Source: Anaerolineales bacterium
GTDB lineage: Bacteria > Chloroflexota > Anaerolineae > Anaerolineales > UBA4823
Assembly (NCBI GenBank): GCA_016932955.1
Contig: JAFGBV010000144.1
Location: 1-6,285 of the forward strand
Length of the DNA stretch: 6,285 nt
Reading direction: 5' to 3'
Shown in pieces: positions 1 through 5,679 of this stretch. Below the pieces are notes generated by a model. The model had not been told where the DNA came from. It saw only the letters and a program-made list of their open reading frames with translations, and searched no databases. A program made the position numbers and the translations under genes. Each line of letters opens with the position of its first letter. Within the stretch, counting starts at the first letter, position 1.

Positions 1-1467
1 ATTGACCACGCCGAGATTTCCCCGGCGGTTGGAAGGCAAGCTGAGATCAGCCGTCATGCCGATCTGCTTGACGACTGCCACAAGCGGTCCTAGCGAAGCC
101 TTGATGTCGGCACTGATGCCGATGGGGAATTCGAGACCCTGAAAGCCGACGCTGAAGGTCAGCGCATTGATATCCACCACCCCTAGGTTTAGGTGGAAGG
201 GTATTTGAATTTCAAGCGCAGCGCTGCCGATGAAGAACAGGCCTTCCTGGGTCGAAAAGCCGAAGCCCAGGTCAAAGTCTGACTCAAGCTTGACGTTGGA
301 CAGGATCTTGGTGAGGAAGCCATCTCCCTGACTGAAGTCAATAGCGAGTTTACCATTTTTGATCTCGCCGAGGATGTGATAAGCACCGGCGGCCTGGGCA
401 GCCAGGCTGTCCCAGGCGAAATCCACGCCGGCTTTGGCGATAAACTGCCGGACTTCGATCCGGCTGGCAGCGGGTTCACCCAGCAAGATGTACGGCTCGC
501 CATCCGGCTGGCCCCCGGTCCAGGTCACAGATGCGCCGCCTTCTAACTCTCCAGCAGGCGGCTTGAATGTGATATTCCCGTCAGGCTGGATGACGATCTC
601 GACGTCGGGGACAAGCCGACCGTTGAAAGCGAACTCCAGCTTCCAATCATCTCCGGTGACCGGCGCAGCGTTGTTGAGCGTAATGGGCTCAATGATCCTG
701 ATCAGCAGACCAGGGGGGGTGATGTCGGTCTTGACGCTGATCTCACCGAAAAATGCGTCCAAGACTTTGCCAGAGGTGGTATCCAGAAGCAAGGCCGGCA
801 GGTTGTTGGAGACAAGGAACCTCTCCAACAGCGCCAGTAGGATCTGCCCGTTGAAACCGGGCGCTCCCCAGTCATAGAGGTCCCTTAGCCGCTGGGTGGG
901 GGATTGGAGAAACTGAAAGAATTCATCCAGGTTAAGCTGGCGGCGGGTGAACTCAAAGCCAGTGGCAACGATCTCCTCGCGCTCAACGGTTCCAATGAAT
1001 TCCATGACCTCGGCCAGCGCGGGCACCGCTTCCAGGTTGCGGACCACCAGGTAGTCCAGCAAGCGGGTCGGCAGGTTGTTGGCGAAGTCGGTCACTTCGG
1101 CGGCGACCATCCCCGGCAGGGAGGCGCTCAGGCTGTTCAACTCGTCTGCCATATCTTCGATGCTGATGAGGATATTCTTGATCAGCTCAAACAACTCGAG
1201 TCCCCTAGAGATAATGGCGCCGACGTCTTCCGCTTGCACGGCGTCGGCTAGCGCGAGCAGCGCGCCGGGGATCAACCCCGCGGTCTGTGCGGTGGCCTCG
1301 ACGGCGCTCATGAAAGCGGACTTGGTTTCCAATTCTGGAGGAAACTCCAGGCCCAGCTCAGAAAAGAGCAGCCGCACCTGTCCCTCTGAAAGCCTCTCCG
1401 TCAGTGGGGCAAATAAGCGGGCAAGCGAAGCTCCGATAAATTCTAGTGTGCCACTTCTTTCAAGCAT
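1..1467 (-). CDS. DUF6603-family large protein, N-terminal 489 residues (runs off left edge)
   Basis: Reading leftward from the ATG at 1465-1467 gives 489 codons without a stop, still open at base 1, so the C-terminus lies outside the window. A strong Shine-Dalgarno (GAGAGGA, 1476-1482) lies 8 bases upstream and fixes the start. Residues 1 to about 240 look mainly alpha-helical, with no signal peptide or membrane segment. Residues 250-330 look beta-rich. From about 340 to the edge there are alternating hydrophobic strands, including 'GLFFIGSAALEIQIPFHLNL' (409-428) and 'SLGPLVAVVKQIGM' (458-471), then 'GNLGVVN'. I recognise this pattern from memory as the lead-in to the DUF6603 domain of large bacterial proteins whose biochemical function is unknown to me. 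The gene is third in an operon, 20 bp after the second protease. The domain call is from recall and was not searched; that the gene is real is nearly certain. Confidence 0.85.
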   Translation of the reverse strand, partial: MLERSGTLEFIGASLARLFAPLTERLSEGQVRLLFSELGLEFPPELETKSAFMSAVEATAQTAGLIPGALLALADAVQAEDVGAIISRGLELFELIKNILISIEDMADELNSLSASLPGMVAAEVTDFANNLPTRLLDYLVVRNLEAVPALAEVMEFIGTVEREEIVATGFEFTRRQLNLDEFFQFLQSPTQRLRDLYDWGAPGFNGQILLALLERFLVSNNLPALLLDTTSGKVLDAFFGEISVKTDITPPGLLIRIIEPITLNNAAPVTGDDWKLEFAFNGRLVPDVEIVIQPDGNITFKPPAGELEGGASVTWTGGQPDGEPYILLGEPAASRIEVRQFIAKAGVDFAWDSLAAQAAGAYHILGEIKNGKLAIDFSQGDGFLTKILSNVKLESDFDLGFGFSTQEGLFFIGSAALEIQIPFHLNLGVVDINALTFSVGFQGLEFPIGISADIKASLGPLVAVVKQIGMTADLSLPSNRRGNLGVVN

Positions 1468-1487
1468 TGAGGTATTCCTCTCAAAAT

Positions 1488-3038
1488 CTACGCGGTTGGA
1501 CGAGCTTCGATCTCTGCCATCACCGAGACCAGATTTCTGGCTGATCCAAGCTTCTCTACCAAGTGCAGGAACCAGGGCTGGTAAGCCTGGACAGTGTCTG
1601 CCAGCTCCCGGCTGCCGTGTTTCATTAAAGCTGCAGCCATTTTTGAAGCCAGCTCGAGTGCGGAACTGCCTTCGATGTATACGGGTAGTTGATAATCTTC
1701 CTGGCGGATGCTGCGAGCTATGGCGGCGGTGAAGGCAGGGCCTTTCCCGCGCTGCCAGATGACCGTCACCTCGCGGTTGTGGTTGACCAGGTGCATGATC
1801 TCATATCCATGCAACCGGATCAGCTCCAGGATCTGATTACCGAGCGTGGTCTGCCTGAGCTGCGGCTCAACCTGGCACCACCAGAGCCGTAAATCTGCCT
1901 GGCCCCTGAGCTGAGCGCCTGCGATGAGTACCTCTGAGGAGGAGACCGGGGTATCAAGAGCGGCCAGGGCAGGCGGAGGCGGCGGTGGAGCGGCGGCAGA
2001 ATAATTACGCGTGCCCGGGATGGTGATGCCCAGCTCATTTTCCACCAGCTGGATGTGGCAGGCGAAGGCATAGTGCCTGCCAGTGGCGGGGTTGAAGTTG
2101 CTCGAGAAATGAAGGCCGACAATCTCATGGGCTTCGTTATAGATGACAGAGCCTGAGTCACCGCCCTGGGAAAAAGGCTGAGTGGGGTCATAATCACCGG
2201 CAGCTTCGTCCCAGAAGACGATCTGGATCAGGTTTGAAAAGTTGAACGAGTCGCCGGCGGGCAGGGCCATCTCTGAATAATCAACAGCTCCGTCGATCGA
2301 TTTGCTCAGGTTGACGATCTTTCCGACCGTCAGCCCGGTTTTCGCTCCCATTTTGTAAACCTTTTGATCCAATTGGGCTGTAGCGACGCCCACCAGCGGG
2401 ATATCCCCGGCTTTGTTTTCATGGGGGATGGTGTGCGTGCAACAGAAACAGGACCCCTCTTCAGACAGCAGCGCCATGGCACAGTCCAGTGAGCCGCCAA
2501 TACTGCCTGAGTCCTCATCCACCACCCCCACCTGGTTGGACTCACCCTGGACCGGCTGGTAGACTTTGTTGGGATGGTCGTCCATGCCCGGCAGGCCCCG
2601 GTCACGGAACAGGATGTGGTAATTGGAGACCAACACTTTTTTCTGGTCACTGTTGCGGGCAGCAAAGCAGCCTAATGATCCCCGGGCTTCAGGCACCGTA
2701 GAGGTGCAGATGTTCAGGCCAGAGCGCAGGGGGCGCACCCGGGGACGCTCATCGCCGTCTCCCTGGGAGAAACGATAATCCGAGAGGTTCAATTCTTCCT
2801 GGACATCCAGTGGCAGTCCGTCAATCTTGCGGGGAAGGCGGGCGGCTCTGTGCAGCCGGCTGAGGGGGAGCTTATTGGAGACAAAAACCACAACCACCGG
2901 CTCGGAGAGGTATGCGCCGTTTTTCATTTTCAACCCGATGCCGGCATCGGTCACATTCGGGTAAGCCAACAGGCGGGCACGCAGATCATCCGGCAGACGA
3001 CCGGCGATGGATAAAACAGAGGCAGGCTGGGACATCAT
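1488..3038 (-). CDS. Trypsin-like (PA-clan) serine protease paralogue 2 with C-terminal NHNR/WQR module
   Basis: This 516-residue protein probably hydrolyses peptide bonds through a chymotrypsin-like triad. I assign His141 ('VSNYHILF'), Asp185 ('SLDCAMALL') and Ser295 ('QGGDSGSVI'). 'SLGCFAARNSD' at 121-131 marks the start of the core. Residues 25-58 form an N-terminal module ('DAGIGLK', then beta strands) equivalent to that of the upstream paralogue. A proline run (351-356) links the core to a C-terminal module at about 409-502, with 'LVNHNREVTVIWQR' and 'KGPAFTAAIARSIR'. A Cys cluster (C197, C199, C200) follows the catalytic Asp. There is no signal peptide or transmembrane segment, so a cytoplasmic site or a dedicated export route is inferred. 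Tandem ATGs lie at 3036-3038 and 3033-3035; a GGAG 8 bases upstream favours the first. It is 5 bp from the upstream protease gene and 20 bp from the DUF6603 gene, as expected in one operon. The substrate is unknown. Confidence 0.93.
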   Translation of the reverse strand: MMSQPASVLSIAGRLPDDLRARLLAYPNVTDAGIGLKMKNGAYLSEPVVVVFVSNKLPLSRLHRAARLPRKIDGLPLDVQEELNLSDYRFSQGDGDERPRVRPLRSGLNICTSTVPEARGSLGCFAARNSDQKKVLVSNYHILFRDRGLPGMDDHPNKVYQPVQGESNQVGVVDEDSGSIGGSLDCAMALLSEEGSCFCCTHTIPHENKAGDIPLVGVATAQLDQKVYKMGAKTGLTVGKIVNLSKSIDGAVDYSEMALPAGDSFNFSNLIQIVFWDEAAGDYDPTQPFSQGGDSGSVIYNEAHEIVGLHFSSNFNPATGRHYAFACHIQLVENELGITIPGTRNYSAAAPPPPPPALAALDTPVSSSEVLIAGAQLRGQADLRLWWCQVEPQLRQTTLGNQILELIRLHGYEIMHLVNHNREVTVIWQRGKGPAFTAAIARSIRQEDYQLPVYIEGSSALELASKMAAALMKHGSRELADTVQAYQPWFLHLVEKLGSARNLVSVMAEIEARPTA

Positions 3039-3043
3039 AGCTG

Positions 3044-4432
3044 TTACTCCACAAGCAGGGGCGCTGGAAGCGGCTCTTCCATCAGCAGGCCCAGGGCATA
3101 GAGCTGTTCACCCAGCCCGGCGAAGGAAGCGCAGCTCCTCAGGCGCTGGATGGCTTCCAGGCCATACAGCCTGATGTCCTGGCGGAGGGGCTCGCTGCAG
3201 TTCTCTTCGAGCGCGACGTACATGCTCAGCAGACAATTGGTCAGCGAGATGCCGCTGATCTCGTCAGGCACAATGAAATCGGGCTCTCTGCGGCTCCTGG
3301 CGAAGGCTGCCACGAAGGCCGGCCCCTGCTTGCGCTGCCAGGCAACCATCACAGCCCGGTTGTGGTTGATGAGGCGGATCACCTCGCTCTGGTGTCTTTC
3401 GACCAGCGCAATGGCAGGGTGCTGATCAATCCAGGTCCAGCCGGTAGCGGAAGCCAGCTCGGGGTACATGACCGGAGCGGGCAGCAGGTCGTCAGGGACC
3501 GAAGCTGCGGCACCGACCGTCGCCTGGACGGTAATCCCCATGGCGATCTCCACATTGGCAATATGGTTGGCGACCGAACGGGTTTCAGTTCCGCCCCACA
3601 GCAAGCCGACGACTTCGCTGTCACTGTTGACCACAGCCGACCCGGAATCACCGCTGTTACTGAATCTTGGTGTGCCAGTGACTGGAAGAATCTTGATTTG
3701 ATTAGTATATGCAAGACCACTTGGGTTGGAGGTTGTGGGGTAATTGATATCGACGACCGTCCCGCTGGTCAGCCCGGTTGTCCGGCCCCGCTTGCGGACC
3801 ACCTCGCCCACGACGGTCGAGGAGGTGCCGCGCACCTGGCCGATCTGGGTAATTTCGTTCACATGGCTGGTGCCGCTGTTGATGGTGGCAATGGCACAAT
3901 CCACCAGCCCGCCGATGGAGGCATTGACCACTACGCCGATCTCGCCGCAGGAACAGCAGCAGCAATCCTCATAATCTGGCTGGCCGATCTTGACATTGTC
4001 AGCCACTGTTTTGCCGCCATGCATCATCACATGATGATTGCCGAGGATCACCCAGGCGTCATCCGAATTGCGTTTTGCCAGGCAGCCCAGGGTGCCGATA
4101 TATCCGCTGCCATTGCCAATCTGGATCCCGCCCTTGACCGGCCGGTAGCGGTCGTTGTCGGACAGGTTTTCTGTCCGCTCGATGACCAGAACGTCTGTTT
4201 TTACACCCCTGATGGTAGCTGGGATCCGTTCGGATTCTGACAGAAGCGCCTCAGGCTTTTTTTCGGTCACATAGACCCGGTAGGTGATCTCGTCCAGCAA
4301 CCTACCACCGGTCTCCTTGAAACCGATGCCCACCCCGACCACGCCGGGAATCTCCATCAGCTCGGTTTCGACGGCGGGCAGCAACTCCAACAGGCGAGCT
4401 TGGATCGCTTTTCTTTCTTCTTTTGATTGCAT
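3044..4432 (-). CDS. Trypsin-like (PA-clan) serine protease paralogue 1 with C-terminal NHNR/WQR module
   Basis: This 462-residue protein is the first gene of the operon. Residues 28-60 hold the N-terminal module ('PGVVGVGIGFKETGGRL' then 'ITYRVYVTEKKP'), which I know from memory at the front of many bacterial trypsin-like proteins. The core begins at 'GTLGCLAKRNSD' (113-124). The triad is read as His134 ('GNHHVMMH'), Asp178 ('GLVDCAIATI') and Ser263 ('SGDSGSAVV'), with 'RKRGRTTGLTSG' (213-224) as a typical core segment. Five cysteines crowd residues 157-162, just before the Asp strand. The C-terminal module (about 345-441) carries 'LINHNRAVMVAWQR' and 'GPAFVAAFARSRR', shared with the next gene. 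No signal peptide is visible. The ATG at 4430-4432 is supported by AAAGGG (4442-4447), 9 bases upstream. The stop lies 5 bp before the paralogue's start, so translation is probably coupled. All triad residues are present, so it should be active; the target is unknown. Confidence 0.94.
   Translation of the reverse strand: MQSKEERKAIQARLLELLPAVETELMEIPGVVGVGIGFKETGGRLLDEITYRVYVTEKKPEALLSESERIPATIRGVKTDVLVIERTENLSDNDRYRPVKGGIQIGNGSGYIGTLGCLAKRNSDDAWVILGNHHVMMHGGKTVADNVKIGQPDYEDCCCCSCGEIGVVVNASIGGLVDCAIATINSGTSHVNEITQIGQVRGTSSTVVGEVVRKRGRTTGLTSGTVVDINYPTTSNPSGLAYTNQIKILPVTGTPRFSNSGDSGSAVVNSDSEVVGLLWGGTETRSVANHIANVEIAMGITVQATVGAAASVPDDLLPAPVMYPELASATGWTWIDQHPAIALVERHQSEVIRLINHNRAVMVAWQRKQGPAFVAAFARSRREPDFIVPDEISGISLTNCLLSMYVALEENCSEPLRQDIRLYGLEAIQRLRSCASFAGLGEQLYALGLLMEEPLPAPLLVE
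3047..3050 (-). promoter_or_regulatory. Shine-Dalgarno inside the upstream gene's last codons
   Basis: On the minus strand the end of the first protease reads GTG GAG TAA. The GGAG in this string is the only good ribosome-binding site for the second protease, 8 bases before its first ATG. Ribosomes finishing the first gene therefore stop on the second gene's initiation site, which suggests translational coupling and a fixed ratio of the two proteases. Confidence 0.7.
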
Positions 4433-4441
4433 GATTTATCG

Positions 4442-4480
4442 CCCTTTACCCGATCAGCAAATGAACTTCGTTGATTTATA
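4442..4480 (-). promoter_or_regulatory. Weak candidate promoter and leader of the protease operon
   Basis: Minus-strand TATAAA (4475-4480) matches five of six bases of the sigma-70 -10 consensus and sits in an AT-rich stretch. Transcription would start near 4468, giving a leader of about 36 bases that contains the ribosome-binding site AAAGGG (4442-4447). The hexamer 17 bases further upstream (GCACAA) is a poor -35 match. A TTGATA at about 4525-4530 is a good -35-like string but is too far from this -10. The location between terminator-like copy A and the first gene is sensible, but the promoter call is weak. Confidence 0.27.
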
Positions 4481-4522
4481 CATACTAAAAAATTATTTTG
4501 TGCTTCGATTTCTCTTCACCTT

Positions 4523-4606
4523 AGATATCAAATCACTATCAGGAAACCTAAGAATTTACCAAAAGAAAAAATAAAAGCGGCTTACAGGAGGTCGTCAGCG
4601 GCTCGG
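4523..4606. repeat. Diverged direct repeat, copy A
   Basis: This copy matches 4762-4847 in order: a shared core starting ATCAGGAAACCTA, GAATTTACCA, an A-rich tract, then a hairpin ending GTCAGCGGCT. The 23 bases around the GGAAACCTA core differ at one position. Flanking parts are more diverged, and small length differences in the A-tract shift the offset from 239 to 240-242. The similarity extends well past the hairpin, so this is a duplicated segment and not just two unrelated terminators. Confidence 0.65.
4561..4603 (-). terminator. Degenerate intrinsic terminator in repeat copy A
   Basis: On the minus strand, arms 4594-4603 and 4576-4585 form a 10-bp stem with two mismatches around an 8-base loop, followed by a T-rich run interrupted by A and C. 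It is clearly weaker than copy B. It lies just upstream of the protease operon, so if functional it would insulate that operon from read-through. Confidence 0.4.
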
Positions 4607-4761
4607 AAAGAATTATGATGTTGGGATAAGCATTATGAAATGACGAGGTCCCGTTCGCGATGAGGGCAATTGCTTTTACACCGTTAACAGCACAGTGAAA
4701 GTATTACGATTTGGTGAGCAATACCTGTAACCTAATGAACGTATAGACTCTTATAACAATC
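4604..4761. other. Spacer between repeat copies, nothing recognised
   Basis: I see no ORF of useful length, no RNA-like fold and no obvious similarity to the flank beyond copy B. The base composition is AT-leaning. The minus strand carries TTATAA near 4751-4756, which could be a -10, but nothing supports a transcript from it. Confidence 0.5.
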
Positions 4762-4847
4762 AAGTATCAAGAAATTATCAGGAAACCTATGAATTTACCA
4801 GTAGAAAAAAAATAAAAAAGCCACTGACATGATCTGTCAGCGGCTTA
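4762..4847. repeat. Diverged direct repeat, copy B
   Basis: This is the better-preserved partner of copy A (4523-4606). It begins with AAGTATCAA, runs through ATCAGGAAACCTATGAATTT, and ends in an A-tract and a near-perfect hairpin. Because it keeps a functional-looking terminator, it is probably closer to the ancestral form of the pair. Confidence 0.65.
4803..4846 (-). terminator. Intrinsic (Rho-independent) terminator
   Basis: On the minus strand the arm AAGCCGCTGACA (4835-4846) pairs with TGTCAGTGGCTT (4818-4829). This gives a 12-bp stem with one A-C mismatch and a 5-base loop, followed at once by a T-tract interrupted by single A (4804-4817). It would end leftward transcripts from the relic genes at about 4979-5434 and protect the protease operon from read-through. 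Confidence 0.8.
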
Positions 4848-4978
4848 GAAGTACTAGCACAATGTGTCAAGCTTTGTAATTCGCCTGACCCCGCTTGCTT
4901 AGCAAGCATCAATAATCGATCGATGATATGATTTTACAGGAAAAATGATCGAGAATCAATAGGCAATTTTTAGTGTTT
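4848..4978. other. AT-rich intergenic stretch with short palindromes
   Basis: No gene is supported here. Two short palindromes are visible: GCTTGCTTAGCAAGC (4893-4907) and ATCGATCGAT (4915-4924). Either could be a protein-binding site or chance. Neither has a T-tract, so they are not terminators. Confidence 0.4.
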
Positions 4979-5164
4979 TTATTGAGGTGGCGATTTAAGA
5001 TTACACTCCGGCATGATCTGGAGCACATGCGGCGTAACCCAGGCCTCCCAGGAGACGATCTCCGCCAACGACCACCAGGAGGCAGGTGCATCGATCCATT
5101 GCACATCATTGGGGATGGCAGGATGCGGGGGCATATGATGTGCCAGGAAGCTATCGGGGAACAT
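4979..5164 (-). CDS. Short Trp-rich ORF, probable 3' remnant of a broken gene (hypothetical)
   Basis: The reading frame encodes 61 residues with five tryptophans, including 'DAPASWWSLAEIVSWEAWV'. Its GC-rich codons and non-random composition look more like real coding sequence than the overlapping frames. The sequence turns AT-rich just at its stop, as expected at a true gene end. No good ribosome-binding site precedes the ATG at 5164, and an in-frame TAA lies three codons upstream (5171-5173), so I read it as a truncated C-terminal remnant rather than an intact gene. I do not recognise the family. It lies in the relic zone between terminator B and the disrupted membrane-protein gene. Confidence 0.38.
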   Translation of the reverse strand: MFPDSFLAHHMPPHPAIPNDVQWIDAPASWWSLAEIVSWEAWVTPHVLQIMPECNLKSPPQ

Positions 5165-5227
5165 GCCGACTTAGGTGTACAACGCCGGGTACAATGGCAC
5201 AGTTAACACATAACAAGTGAAATGCAT

Positions 5228-5434
5228 CTACTGGTATTTCGCCAGCAGCTCACGAATGGCGCCGATCCGCTCGCCCATGAACTGTCAGTAAGTCATGCCG
5301 TTAGCGCTGTTTTGCTGTATGGGTTGTGAGCCTTTGTACACCGCGAAGGCAACCAAAACCAGCCCGGCAACCAGGGTAAGCACCAGAAGCAGGCGAATGA
5401 GCATTCCAAGGACAGAAAATAACGATCGGATCAT
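5228..5434 (-). pseudogene. Small single-pass membrane protein gene interrupted by an in-frame TGA
   Basis: From the ATG at 5432-5434 the frame reads 49 codons, meets TGA at 5285-5287, then continues 18 more convincing codons to TAG at 5228-5230. Residues 1-14 are short and basic, and residues 11-33 form one strongly hydrophobic membrane segment ('LIRLLLVLTLVAGLVLVAFA'). A polar region follows with 'GMTY', then the stop, then 'QFMGERIGAIRELLAKYQ'. The post-stop part is amphipathic and GC3-rich like real coding sequence, so a single TGG-to-TGA change (Trp to stop) is the simplest explanation. A 49-residue truncated membrane peptide could still be made. No strong Shine-Dalgarno is visible (only AGAG). 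The function is unknown; the protein would lie in the inner membrane with its C-terminus probably outside. Confidence 0.6.
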
Positions 5435-5610
5435 CGATAACTCTATTATTCAATTCTACAACCATTTATCTATCGCATTCATCCAATTTATCTCAGTCAC
5501 ATGACCTTGGATTGGTTCAAACCTCCCTTAAGCCGTCACCCCGGTTTACACCTGGTGTGTTCGGGCTTCGTACCAGAGGGAATGCACCATAATAGAAATT
5601 GAAGTTATTG
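5435..5610. other. Intergenic region, no gene recognised
   Basis: No coding region is supported. A minus-strand ATG near 5591 opens only a 14-residue frame. An odd-centred palindrome, ACACCTGGTGT (5548-5558), could be an operator half-site pair or chance. If the attC-like element at 5611-5668 is real, this stretch would be the start of the adjacent cassette. Confidence 0.4.
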
Positions 5611-5668
5611 AACTAACGTTTGGCATCAGGCACGGCTTGAAGCCGCCTTGTGCATGCTGCCGATAAAT
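5611..5668 (-). other. attC-like imperfect hairpin (possible integron recombination site)
   Basis: On the minus strand this 58-base element runs from ATTTATC (matches RYYYAAC at six of seven) to GTTAGTT (matches GTTRRRY at six of seven), the expected outer boxes of an attC site. Between them is a bulged stem: CGGCT/AGCCG at the tip with a TGA loop (5633-5645), then CAGG paired with CCT-G, then GCAT/ATGC, with unpaired bases between the blocks. It starts 11 bases after the stop of the right-edge gene and in the orientation a cassette gene would need. The outer boxes pair poorly with each other and there is no integrase or second attC in the window. It could instead be a weak hairpin terminator or chance. 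Confidence 0.35.
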
Positions 5669-5679
5669 AATGCGGAATC

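Noticed and set aside
434..1251. Plus-strand open frames of 147 and 115 codons opposite the DUF6603 gene, plus a 104-codon minus frame at 189-503.
   Set aside because: They overlap a continuous 489-codon minus-strand frame with a strong ribosome-binding site and recognisable family pattern; they are out-of-frame shadows.
1975..1990. GC-rich trinucleotide-like run (GGCGGAGGCGG) as a repeat element.
   Set aside because: It encodes the proline run that links the protease core to the C-terminal module of the second protease, so it is explained by coding.
3362..4240. A 292-codon open frame on the plus strand opposite the first protease.
   Set aside because: It lies entirely antisense to a gene with clear catalytic motifs and domain structure; its product has no recognisable pattern and reflects the codon bias of the minus-strand gene.
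4893..4924. Two short palindromes as a terminator or attachment site.
   Set aside because: There is no T-tract, the first leaves at most a 5-bp stem, and nothing nearby suggests an integrase; such palindromes are common by chance.
4909..5206. Competing open frames of 66 codons (minus, 4909-5109) and 77 codons (plus, 4973-5206).
   Set aside because: Their products have Arg- and Ser-heavy or low-complexity composition, and the minus one runs into AT-rich intergenic DNA; the overlapping 4979-5164 frame is the better coding candidate.
5285..5287. UGA recoding (selenocysteine or UGA as Trp) at the in-frame stop of the small membrane gene.
   Set aside because: I see no convincing selenocysteine hairpin just downstream, and the other genes use TGG for Trp with no in-frame TGA; a nonsense mutation is simpler.
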